From NCBI GenBank assembly GCA_001001625.1, contig LCKU01000023.1:1-19388 (forward strand): 19,388 bases of DNA. Direction: 5' to 3'. This document shows positions 12,766-19,388 of this stretch, in pieces. The stretch's first letter is position 1, and the number at the start of each line of letters is the position of its first letter. Source of the DNA: Parcubacteria group bacterium GW2011_GWA2_45_30 (GTDB lineage Bacteria > Patescibacteriota > Minisyncoccia > Sungbacterales > HO2-52-23). The translations under genes and the position numbers were made by a program. The notes beneath the pieces are model-generated. The model did no database searches, was not told where the DNA came from, and saw nothing but the letters and a program-made list of their open reading frames with translations.

Positions 12766-14976
12766 TTACACCGACTTCTTAAGATATTTTTTCACCAGAA
12801 CGCTCAACACTACAATCGCTATCAATGACCAAATTAAATTAATCCACCAGGAAGAGACCAGCGGAGGCGCTTTTTCCTCCACTTTTATCCAAAATCCGGC
12901 AATTAACGCATCATCTAGCGGCAAATCAGTGCCTTTAGGACGGAACTGGGCAAATGCTTTATAAAGTCCCGCCTCCGGAAATACGGCGTGGAAATTTATG
13001 GTTTCATCCGCTACGCCTTCTTCATGCGTTTCTCCGGGCAATTCCTCATCTCCGTGGGCTAAAACTTCAGAAAAAATACGCGAACCCCGATGTTCTTCCA
13101 GGCCATTCATATTTTCAGCATGCATGTCGTCAGCAGGATGAGTGTGTATAAATTGTTTCCAGTCATCTTTTATAATAGTAAGGTGCATAGGAGCCGCAAG
13201 ATAATCCTCCACTTCAACCTCATCTCCGTCAAAAGTATGAACATCAAAAGACAAATCATGCTCGTGCCCTTTAACAACCGGCTCATCCAAATTTAACGCA
13301 ACCTGATACTGACCGACAATAACATTCCTTCCAAAAGAAATTTTCTTGTCCTCTTTTAGTCCTTCTCCGATAACTAAAATTTCCGGATGACCAAAAGAAT
13401 GGTTCACCCCGTCTTTTTTAATTTCTGACCAAATTTTATAAAGTCCGGGTTTTTTAAATGTATAATCAATTATAAACAAACGCGGGGGCGGAGGAGACGA
13501 CGCTTCAATTTCAGTTTTTTGAATAAACCTTTCCCTTTTTTCTGGACTAATTGGTGGGGATGGATAAGAAAATCCTGTCCCCGGCGTTATAATCTCTTCT
13601 TTGATGGAGACTTCATTTCCTGGCAGTACTTCAGCTCTAACGGGATGGATGTGAAAAAATTCATTCATATCACTCCGCACGCCGATTACATGCATATACT
13701 TCTCATGTTCAATCTCAAGGTCGGTCACCGGAATATTTCCCGGTTTTTCATTTACAAAGAAATCAAGTTTTTGTGCTTGGCCAACTCCAAAAGGAACGGG
13801 CGTGATGTTTAAATTAACCGTCGGGCCGGATTTAACTTCTCTTTCTTCGTGATACAGGGTTTCTCCATGTTCTTCTTTATGCGCTCCGCCCATGGCAGAT
13901 TCTTCTCCGCCGCCATGCGGTTCAGCGGCCGCTCCTTTAAACTGAACATGAACCTGGGTGCCGAGTTTAAATGTCCAGGCCGTAGAATATCCGACAACCA
14001 GCGCGATAACAATGTATATCACGGAAAGCGAAAGAATAGTCCGTCGCGACGGCTTTTTGATAATAAAGGCGACAAGAAACGTCAGGGCAAGAAACCCGAG
14101 CCAAAACATATTTCCGTATTGAATGAAATTGGGAACGTCAATAAGTTGATGTTCGTGTTTTAAAATCACCTCTCCAAAACGCTCGCCGCCAATATTATTC
14201 ACAAATTGCTCCCACGCCCCATGAATGCCGGATGCTATAAACCAATCATGACCGAAGATGCCAAAGGTTAAAAGATATGAACCGATAATAACCAGCATCC
14301 AGCCCATAGACCGCTCAATTCCCTCTTTATGCTTGGTAACGCCCGAAAGAGCGTTAATACCCAGCGTACCAAGAATAGCCAGAAAAATGAGCGGGACCGA
14401 ACGCCCCAACCCGTGCACAAAACCCAGAAACCATCCGTTAAATAGATCTCCCACAGTTGCGATGTATCCGAGAAGCAAATAGAAGGCCGGATTCGGACAG
14501 CCAACACCCGCATTGCCCAGCAACAATCCAAGCAAAAAGGTCTTCATATAGTCCTTGCGGCGCTGGATAAAATCCGGGAATTTGCCCGAATATGAAGGTA
14601 ACTTGAATTTTAGAAGCCCAATCTCCGAAAGCCCGAATAAGAAAGCGGCTGTGCCGCCGAGTAAGACCGCGTATACTTCGGCATCCGACTTCAAACCGAA
14701 AGTTCTGCCGACAGCCGCAATAAAAACACCGTAAATAGAAAGGGTGATCGTGAGCCCCAGGGTGCAGGGCAAAAAAATCATGGAAAGACCAGCCACAAAC
14801 GAAAGCGTCAGCCCCACCGTCTGCTCGGGAGTGGTGGCCAGCCAAAAAAGACCAACCACGAAAACAATAAATAAGAAAAACCCGAACAGCCCGATCTTTA
14901 ATCTTACTGACTTTTCGTGCTCGGCGGATTCAACGGACGGCTGCGGCGCAACGGAAATACTGGTATCTTGCTCCAT
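12766..14976 (-). CDS. CcdA/DsbD-like membrane protein fused to two copper-binding-like HxHP domains
   Basis: The protein is 736 aa. TM1 is at about 27-47. A CcdA/DsbD-type membrane domain follows, with the paired motifs LPC (69-71) and GCP (159-161); their Cys are the expected thiol-disulphide or metal pair. After more TMs (to about 334) comes a His/Glu-rich linker (about 350-380), then two similar extracytoplasmic modules: MHVIGVRSDMNEFFHIHP (428-445) and MHLTIIKDDWKQFIHTHP (597-614). Each pairs an M-H with an H-x-H-P. Further His and Met (618-650) follow, and a final TM (about 711-728) leads to a basic tail. Met/His clusters outside the membrane suggest Cu binding. SD GGAG lies 8 bp before the ATG. 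Gene order is DoxX-like, this gene, then the CuA cupredoxin. Transporting copper or reductant across the membrane to the cupredoxin is inference. Confidence 0.82.
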   Translation of the reverse strand: MEQDTSISVAPQPSVESAEHEKSVRLKIGLFGFFLFIVFVVGLFWLATTPEQTVGLTLSFVAGLSMIFLPCTLGLTITLSIYGVFIAAVGRTFGLKSDAEVYAVLLGGTAAFLFGLSEIGLLKFKLPSYSGKFPDFIQRRKDYMKTFLLGLLLGNAGVGCPNPAFYLLLGYIATVGDLFNGWFLGFVHGLGRSVPLIFLAILGTLGINALSGVTKHKEGIERSMGWMLVIIGSYLLTFGIFGHDWFIASGIHGAWEQFVNNIGGERFGEVILKHEHQLIDVPNFIQYGNMFWLGFLALTFLVAFIIKKPSRRTILSLSVIYIVIALVVGYSTAWTFKLGTQVHVQFKGAAAEPHGGGEESAMGGAHKEEHGETLYHEEREVKSGPTVNLNITPVPFGVGQAQKLDFFVNEKPGNIPVTDLEIEHEKYMHVIGVRSDMNEFFHIHPVRAEVLPGNEVSIKEEIITPGTGFSYPSPPISPEKRERFIQKTEIEASSPPPPRLFIIDYTFKKPGLYKIWSEIKKDGVNHSFGHPEILVIGEGLKEDKKISFGRNVIVGQYQVALNLDEPVVKGHEHDLSFDVHTFDGDEVEVEDYLAAPMHLTIIKDDWKQFIHTHPADDMHAENMNGLEEHRGSRIFSEVLAHGDEELPGETHEEGVADETINFHAVFPEAGLYKAFAQFRPKGTDLPLDDALIAGFWIKVEEKAPPLVSSWWINLIWSLIAIVVLSVLVKKYLKKSV

Positions 14977-14991
14977 ACGATTAACTCCGCG

Positions 14992-15046
14992 GTCATCCTG
15001 AACGAAGTGAGGGATCTTAAAGATTCTTCGCTACGCTTAGAATGAC
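14992..15046. repeat. Dispersed palindromic repeat, 27-bp imperfect arms
   Basis: The unit starts gtcatcctgaacgaag and ends cgcttagaatgac. The two 27-nt halves agree at 20 of 27 positions about a single central base, with several mismatches allowing G-U pairs in RNA. The type 'GTCATTCTGAGCGAAGCGAAGAATC' is widespread between genes in CPR and other bacteria. Here it separates the DoxX-like and CcdA-like genes, and its right end supplies the DoxX-like stop codon. Confidence 0.7.
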
Positions 15047-15450
15047 GTTGAATGCCTGTTAACCAAATTACTTTTAGGAAGCGAAACGAGAACTAAAAGC
15101 GCGATGGCCGCGCCCAAAAGACCTATATCGCGGAAAGTTATAGAAAATTGCGGCGCAAAAATAAGAATAAAAGTGAACTCCAGGGCCGAAATAGCTGCGA
15201 CAATCCTGACAAAATTATGGTCACAGAGCCAGATCAAAAGTACGAAAGCCATTGTCAATTCCGCCACGCCCTGTAGCCGAAGATAGTCCTCAAGCGGCAC
15301 GAAAGAAATTACAATTTTTGAAAACCATCCGGGGACAGCCCAGATCCAGGCCGTAGGATTTAATATCAAATCATAGCCGGAATACAAATACATTATACCA
15401 AGGCCGAGACGCAAAGGCCACTCCGGCCGAATTTTCAAAAGAAAGTTCAT
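15037..15450 (-). CDS. DoxX-like four-helix membrane protein
   Basis: The protein is 137 aa with four predicted TM helices (about 15-30, 60-77, 80-98, 105-124). The N-terminal RLGLGIMYLYSGYDLILNP and the TM2 region LQGVAELTMAFVLLIWL fit the DoxX/DoxD superfamily of small quinone-linked or redox-associated membrane proteins. It is the first gene of the run DoxX-like, CcdA-HxHP protein, CuA cupredoxin. The last codons and the TAA come from the palindromic repeat at 14992-15046, so the original C-terminus may have been replaced. No SD is evident, and no clear promoter was found in the 101-bp gap 15451-15551. Confidence 0.72.
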   Translation of the reverse strand: MNFLLKIRPEWPLRLGLGIMYLYSGYDLILNPTAWIWAVPGWFSKIVISFVPLEDYLRLQGVAELTMAFVLLIWLCDHNFVRIVAAISALEFTFILIFAPQFSITFRDIGLLGAAIALLVLVSLPKSNLVNRHSTSF

Positions 15451-15551
15451 AAAATTATTGGATTACATAACTCATAGCCAGCACATGGCAGGCAGGTTAA
15501 TGCGCGGAAAAACGCGGATAATGATATTTCTTAATTGAAGGTAAAATCCGC

Positions 15552-17255
15552 TTAAGGATCAATCGCCACGCCGAATCCCAGTTGTTGTGGATCAAATATA
15601 AAAAGTGGTATTCGAACGCCTTGACGTGTGACTCTAGAAAGTGTATTTATGCCTAATTCGGTAACAATAAAATCTCCATTTGATGCGACCGTTATACCTC
15701 TGGGTTCTACTCCGGATGGAAACTCAAATATCTCGGTCTGCATTCCTTCCGGAGTAATCCGGGATAGCACTGAATCTACCATGACTATAAAATTGCCATT
15801 AGAATCGGTGGCAAGTCCGCATCTCGTCCCAATAGGTATGTTATTGCCATTGAAGATACGCGTCGCTACACCCCCAGCTGTTATTCGCAACAATTCACTT
15901 GTGGCAAGTACGATAAAATCACCGTTGCTGTCTATAACTACACCATCGCCAGAAATACGTTTACCAAAGTCAAAAATATCTGTTTGAATTCCGTCTGCTG
16001 TAACGCGAATCAATTTAGTCGGAATGCCAATTTTCGGAAAAATAAACACTATGAATCCCTCTTCCGAAGGAAGCGGAGGCGGCGGAACACAATTCAAAAC
16101 ATCACGGTGACAGACGGCGGCGAGGGCATTCAAGCGGCAGCCACGGAAACCGGGCCTACCATCATTACAAGCCGATCCCAACTTTTTATCTATTTCTTCC
16201 GTTGTGCTGGCGGTGATCGGATCTGCTGATTCGGTAAGAATTTGTTTGATTTGCACAGGAGTTAGTTCCAGCTTAATTGCTTTGATGAGACCGGCAACTC
16301 CCGTAACCATGGGGGCAGAGGCGGAGGTGCCGAGAAAATTAGTATCATAGTCATCAAAACCAAGAGGCGACGAAAACTTCTTTGGAGTATAAATACTGCT
16401 ACCCGGAGCCGCAATCACAACAGCATCTCCAAAATTTGATCCTTCTGGTGGTGTGATGTCACGATCATCGGTCGAAGAAAGTCCATCAAGTGCGCCGACT
16501 GCAATCACATTTGAAAAAGTGCTTGAAAAATTAGAAGGCGTCTCGCTTTGTACATCTGTATCGGAATTGCCAGCGGGAATTATGAAAAGGGTATTTTGAA
16601 ATTGGTTAAACACTAAACCCCATGATGCTACGGAAATTTGAAATATTGAATCGGATACCTCTCCTCCAATTTTCCCTTTTTGATCAAAACGCAAGGCCGA
16701 TTGTTTAACTGCAGTAAATCCTATATTTACAACATTTGCTTCGGATAAAGCAGCCTTAATTGTATTTAACTGTATGTTAAAAAAAGTATTTATTACAGGT
16801 CTTCTTGCCTCAAGTATGTAATTTTCCGTCACTCCTGCAATAATCCCGTTTGTCTGCGGACTTCCTGCTGGAAGCGCGGTAAACGGCGATATATTGCTTG
16901 CGCCGATAATGCCAGCAACTTGCGTACCGTGGCCTTCGTTGTCTCCGTCGCGCTTGGCAAAAAAAGAGGACGAGCCAAAATCTACTGCACCGCGCAGAGT
17001 GCCGCCTATCACCTCACCAGCGAACTCCGGATGTTTTGCGTCAACACCCGTATCAACAATACCAATGGTAACGGGACTAAACGTAGGATTTTTGCTTTCT
17101 ATTTCTTTCCACGCGTTGAACAAAGATATCTTTTCAAACGGTATTTTCACGATTGGCTCGCGTACATCAAGGTCATGGGGTGAGACGGCAAAAACCGCAA
17201 TACCAAAAACAGCGGCAAGAAATACTGATATAACGATTAGTTTTATAATCCTCAT
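15552..17255 (-). CDS. Secreted subtilisin-like serine protease (S8) with C-terminal beta-propeller-type repeats, no propeptide
   Basis: The protein is 567 aa. A signal peptide (about 1-23, ending AVFAVS) leads almost directly into the S8 domain. The catalytic triad is intact: Asp68 (IVDTGVD), His109 (GHGTQVAG) and Ser311 (GTSASAP), with Asn230 (AGNSD) for the oxyanion hole. The ~35 residues between signal peptide and catalytic domain are too few for the usual I9-type inhibitor/foldase prodomain. After a Pro/Cys linker (about 375-398), residues 400-567 hold about 3.5 repeats of ~45 aa of the form D-S-N-G-D-F-I-V ... R-I-T-x-x-G, as in NHL or virginiamycin-B-lyase-like propellers. The last one stops abruptly at GVAIDP. 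The gene lies 4 bp after a small membrane protein, downstream of a protein ending in a propeptide-like domain. Confidence 0.9.
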   Translation of the reverse strand: MRIIKLIVISVFLAAVFGIAVFAVSPHDLDVREPIVKIPFEKISLFNAWKEIESKNPTFSPVTIGIVDTGVDAKHPEFAGEVIGGTLRGAVDFGSSSFFAKRDGDNEGHGTQVAGIIGASNISPFTALPAGSPQTNGIIAGVTENYILEARRPVINTFFNIQLNTIKAALSEANVVNIGFTAVKQSALRFDQKGKIGGEVSDSIFQISVASWGLVFNQFQNTLFIIPAGNSDTDVQSETPSNFSSTFSNVIAVGALDGLSSTDDRDITPPEGSNFGDAVVIAAPGSSIYTPKKFSSPLGFDDYDTNFLGTSASAPMVTGVAGLIKAIKLELTPVQIKQILTESADPITASTTEEIDKKLGSACNDGRPGFRGCRLNALAAVCHRDVLNCVPPPPLPSEEGFIVFIFPKIGIPTKLIRVTADGIQTDIFDFGKRISGDGVVIDSNGDFIVLATSELLRITAGGVATRIFNGNNIPIGTRCGLATDSNGNFIVMVDSVLSRITPEGMQTEIFEFPSGVEPRGITVASNGDFIVTELGINTLSRVTRQGVRIPLFIFDPQQLGFGVAIDP

Positions 17256-17259
17256 AAGT

Positions 17260-17574
17260 TTAGCGGGGGGCGTTTAGCGAAAAAGGGATTACAATGGCGG
17301 AAATGATTCCCATGATGATGACTACAACAGTAAGTATCCACACCGTTAGTGACAAAACCTGTTTCAGTGGAGAATCATCCTTTTTTTTGATAAATATTGG
17401 GGTCACGACAAGAACTAGAGATAAAAGAGGAGGAACGGCATAAACAATTGCAAGTGGAATGCCAAGTTTAATCGCAAGAATAACTTCCAGCACTAATATG
17501 GGGGACGCAGCTAACCCCCACCACAATACAAGAAATAAAAGTATGTATTTGATGACCTTTATTGCGTTTCTCAT
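17260..17574 (-). CDS. Small three-helix membrane protein of unknown function
   Basis: The protein is 104 aa with three strong hydrophobic helices (about 7-35, 36-60, 72-98) and a basic loop (KKKDD, about 63-67). No motif is recognisable. It sits between the bactofilin/propeptide-like gene (18 bp upstream) and the protease gene (4 bp downstream), so it is almost surely in their operon. It could be an anchor or immunity-like partner of the protease; this is only positional inference. No SD is evident. Confidence 0.65.
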   Translation of the reverse strand: MRNAIKVIKYILLFLVLWWGLAASPILVLEVILAIKLGIPLAIVYAVPPLLSLVLVVTPIFIKKKDDSPLKQVLSLTVWILTVVVIIMGIISAIVIPFSLNAPR

Positions 17575-17592
17575 ACACTTTTTTATCGAGGT

Positions 17593-18801
17593 TTATCGAG
17601 GAGCCATAAGGGCATTTTCTGAAACCGACAGCACAAAAGAAAAGCTTGCTGATTCAATACTTCCTATTACGTCTTGCAGTTCTGTAGCCGTATTAGTATT
17701 CACTTCAATCTTATACAAACCAATGGATGAAACCGATCCGGTAACCGATCCGCCTACAAACTTAGCAACTTCAGCCGCTTCCGAGATATCACTTGCAGAA
17801 GTTAATAACAATATTATCTCGTTCGCCATAAACTCCACCCCATCAACAGCAATAAGTTTTGTGGGGTCACTCTCCTTCTCAAAAATTTCTTCCCTGCTCA
17901 AAATTGAATCTTTCCCAATTCTAATTTTCCTCGCCAGAACTTGTCCTCGCAGAGTTGATTCTTTTCCAATATGAACACTGGCCTTTAGTGCAAGGAGTTT
18001 GAAATTAAGGAACGAATTTTTGCCAAAGAGTGCGGGACGGCCTATTTTTCTTGCTTTGTGGTCTTTCTTCTCCTTGTCATCATGGAGAGAATTTATCTCA
18101 TCGTCGTCGTCTTCTCTTCCAGTTTTGGGCCCCATGCCCAGATAATTGATTTTTAGGTCGTCCGGTTTGATGTTCAGACCGGGAAGAATAGATATTTTAT
18201 CGTGTCCTCGGAGCTTAAATTGGATATTTAAGATAGCGGGGGCATTAAAAATTAGGGTGGAGTTATCTTTCAATTCAAGTTTGCGGAGATTATAAATGCC
18301 GCCCTCAAGGATAAGACGGGAGTTCTTCTCAAGAGTTATATTGCGATAACTTCCTGCGGCAAGAGTATTGTCCTGGCCTTCAAATTTAAAATCTTGGGTT
18401 CCGACCTGAAAGTCAGGAATTTCCGGCAGATTGGCTATTGGCAATTGTACCGGCTTAGTTTGCGTTCCGAGGATTTGAGCATCTTTATGCAGTTTGAGTT
18501 TATTGAACGAGGCATTGCCATTGATGATGGTGTTTTTGTCTATAGAGATTTCTTTGGCAAAAAGATTGCCGTTTATGATGCTGTCTTTTTCAATATTCAG
18601 GTTTTTGTTGGAACCGAGATCCCCGCTGGATACCTGAACTCCTTGTTCGAGTTTAATTTCTTCTTGGGCAAAGAGGACAAAATTGTCCGTATTATCAAAA
18701 ATCGGCTGGCTGTTAAAACTGAACATAGCCGCCGCCAAACCGCTGACCGCGAACATAGAGATAATGTGATGTTTTTTAACTTTCCCCCTTATACGTTCCA
18801 T
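17593..18801 (-). CDS. Secreted bactofilin-like beta-repeat protein with C-terminal subtilase-propeptide-like domain
   Basis: The protein is 402 aa. A signal peptide or anchor (about 10-30) is followed by short beta-strand repeats: N-I-E-K-D-S-I-I-N-G-N, I-D-K-N-T-I-I-N-G-N, L-E-K-N-S-R-L-I-L-E and similar at 265-305 (HIGKESTLRGQ, RIGKDSILS). This resembles bactofilin/polymer-forming right-handed beta-helices. A charged Asp/Lys-rich insert (229-252) splits the helix. Residues ~321-400 differ: VEFMANEIILLLTS, then a helix EAAEVAKFVGGSVTGSV, IGLYKIEV, and a helix TELQDVIGSIES. That pattern is the alpha/beta fold of subtilase N-terminal propeptides (fervidolysin-Npro/I9 type), here at the C-terminus of a different protein. 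The protease two genes downstream lacks such a domain. The gene starts 2 bp after the thioredoxin-like stop. A tandem 10-bp duplication (17582-17601) covers its stop codon. Confidence 0.72.
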   Translation of the reverse strand: MERIRGKVKKHHIISMFAVSGLAAAMFSFNSQPIFDNTDNFVLFAQEEIKLEQGVQVSSGDLGSNKNLNIEKDSIINGNLFAKEISIDKNTIINGNASFNKLKLHKDAQILGTQTKPVQLPIANLPEIPDFQVGTQDFKFEGQDNTLAAGSYRNITLEKNSRLILEGGIYNLRKLELKDNSTLIFNAPAILNIQFKLRGHDKISILPGLNIKPDDLKINYLGMGPKTGREDDDDEINSLHDDKEKKDHKARKIGRPALFGKNSFLNFKLLALKASVHIGKESTLRGQVLARKIRIGKDSILSREEIFEKESDPTKLIAVDGVEFMANEIILLLTSASDISEAAEVAKFVGGSVTGSVSSIGLYKIEVNTNTATELQDVIGSIESASFSFVLSVSENALMAPR

Positions 18802-18803
18802 GT

Positions 18804-19058
18804 TTACGAAAGTTCCTTTAATTTCACAATAAACTTCTCTTTATCAAATCCTCCGCTAGCCCAAAGCTCGCCGTTTATTACGATGCCCGGCGATGCTAAA
18901 ATCATGTATTTTTGCGCCATCTCCTGTCCCTTATCCTCGGTTATATCGAATTTCTGGAAAGAGACATTAGGCCAATCCTTTTCAATGGAATGCCAAAACT
19001 CCTCAAACACCCGGCAAATATGGCATCCCGGCGAAGCCAATACCTCAAGGGTAATCAT
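18804..19058 (-). CDS. Small thioredoxin/glutaredoxin-fold protein
   Basis: The protein is 84 aa and starts directly with the first beta strand. The redox motif Cys12-His-Ile-Cys15 (SPGCHIC) sits at the start of helix 1, and the cis-Pro loop ASPGIVING is at about 55-63, as in compact thioredoxin-like proteins. There is no signal peptide, so it is cytosolic. It is first in the operon with the bactofilin-like protein, the small membrane protein and the protease, with a 2-bp gap to the next gene. A TGATAAAAT extended -10-like sequence just upstream (about 19068-19076, minus strand) could give a very short leader. The physiological partner is unknown. Confidence 0.85.
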   Translation of the reverse strand: MITLEVLASPGCHICRVFEEFWHSIEKDWPNVSFQKFDITEDKGQEMAQKYMILASPGIVINGELWASGGFDKEKFIVKLKELS

Positions 19059-19149
19059 GATGTTTTCATTTTATCACGACCAAAAGATATATTCTCTTAA
19101 CCTTTTCCACACTATCCGCACGCCAACCCTCTTTTACCTTTTAGCAAAC

Positions 19150-19160
19150 TGTGGTATAAT
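19150..19160 (+). promoter_or_regulatory. Extended -10 promoter (TGTGGTATAAT)
   Basis: A consensus TATAAT (19155-19160) with a TG element is identical over 11 bp to the minus-strand promoter at 839-849. The -35 is weak. It directs transcription rightward, away from the divergent thioredoxin-like gene. Confidence 0.6.
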
Positions 19161-19166
19161 GGATAT

Positions 19167-19299
19167 AGAAGGAGGAAATACCGCAAAGATACCGCACTTT
19201 TCACAACTTAGACGCACAATAATGATGATTCCTGAAAGTTATGTCAAGCCCTTTGACACCCCCTTCTTTTACGTATCTGCGCAAAAGAAGGGGGTTTTT
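19167..19299 (+). ncRNA. Candidate small RNA or attenuated leader
   Basis: About 130 nt lie between the extended -10 at 19150-19160 and a strong terminator at 19258-19299. Near the expected 5' end is an SD-like aaggagg (19169-19175), but no ATG, GTG or TTG follows at the right distance. The RNA is therefore either non-coding, with an exposed anti-16S sequence, or a leader that controls a gene beyond the right edge. No known RNA family is recognised. The remaining 19300-19388 holds only a short catctt/aagatg inverted repeat. Confidence 0.45.
19258..19299 (+). terminator. Intrinsic terminator
   Basis: A perfect 13-bp stem, acccccttctttt / aaaagaagggggt, with a 12-nt loop is followed by a T-tract (19295-19299). 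The stem's A-rich side makes it partly bidirectional, but no minus-strand gene ends here inside the window. Confidence 0.88.
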
Positions 19300-19388
19300 A
19301 GTAAAAAAGGTGTGGGAAACATCTTGATAACTTAGGGGTTAAGATGTGCGGAACAAGAACCTCGCTAAGTCATAATAAGATTTATTTG

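Noticed and set aside
17260..17620. Two successive proteins both ending in A-P-R before the stop, as a shared C-terminal signal
   Set aside because: Only three residues match, one protein is an integral membrane protein, and a 10-bp tandem duplication already explains the sequence oddity at one stop codon.
18394..19335. 313-aa plus-strand open frame, including a 58-codon ending after the promoter at 19150
   Set aside because: Most of it mirrors the bactofilin-like and thioredoxin-like genes. The last ATG overlaps the -10 box and the frame reads through the terminator hairpin, so it is unlikely to be translated.
19095..19345. DnaA-box-like ttttccacac and gtgtgggaaa as a possible replication origin
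   Set aside because: Only two imperfect matches, no dnaA/dnaN neighbours and no AT-rich unwinding region with box clusters.

Overview
The window most resembles a genome of the Candidate Phyla Radiation (Patescibacteria, Parcubacteria-like). This is inferred from the gene families and sequence habits, since there is no rRNA or ribosomal marker here. The pointers are a CPR-type 'T4SS pilin' protein, an STT3-like oligosaccharyltransferase, a Doc/AbrB toxin-antitoxin pair, many genes without a Shine-Dalgarno sequence, TGTGGTATAAT-type extended -10 promoters, and dispersed palindromes whose spurious translation contains 'PERSRR'. The standard code fits, with TAA and TGA stops. No tRNA, CRISPR array or transposase is visible.

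Layout. (1) 1-603, minus strand: a small copper-chaperone-like HMA protein, then a secreted Cys-rich repeat protein that runs off the left edge. A likely extended -10 promoter lies at 839-849, and a nested inverted repeat (657-800) sits in the leader. (2) 891-8180, plus strand: a surface and envelope block. It encodes a GT2-TM-STT3-soluble-like-Memo fusion, an overlapping STT3-like membrane protein, a pilin-like membrane protein with a catalytically dead-looking peptidase tail, a low-complexity acidic secreted protein, and a membrane-anchored amidohydrolase. A perfect bidirectional terminator closes it. (3) 8232-11409, minus strand: AbrB antitoxin, Doc toxin, then a CopA Cu+ P-type ATPase, downstream of a perfect-consensus sigma70 promoter (11513-11541). 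(4) 11658-11966, plus strand: a small unknown CxxC protein with its own promoter, SD and terminator, then a structured gene-poor stretch. (5) 12308-15450, minus strand: DoxX-like protein, a CcdA/DsbD-like membrane protein with two HxHP extracytoplasmic domains, and a CuA-type cupredoxin. (6) 15552-19058, minus strand: a thioredoxin-like protein, a secreted bactofilin-like protein ending in a subtilase-propeptide-like domain, a small membrane protein, and a subtilisin-like protease that lacks its own propeptide. (7) 19150-19299, plus strand: a promoter-to-terminator unit of about 130 nt that looks like a small RNA or leader.

The recurring themes are copper handling and extracytoplasmic redox (HMA protein, CopA, CcdA-HxHP protein, CuA cupredoxin, DoxX, thioredoxin), and cell-surface building (glycosyltransferases, pilin-like, protease and bactofilin-like proteins). 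The strongest candidates for undescribed biology are the protease operon with its propeptide apparently supplied in trans, the GT2-STT3-Memo fusion next to a partner STT3 membrane protein, and the pilin protein carrying a pseudo-peptidase.
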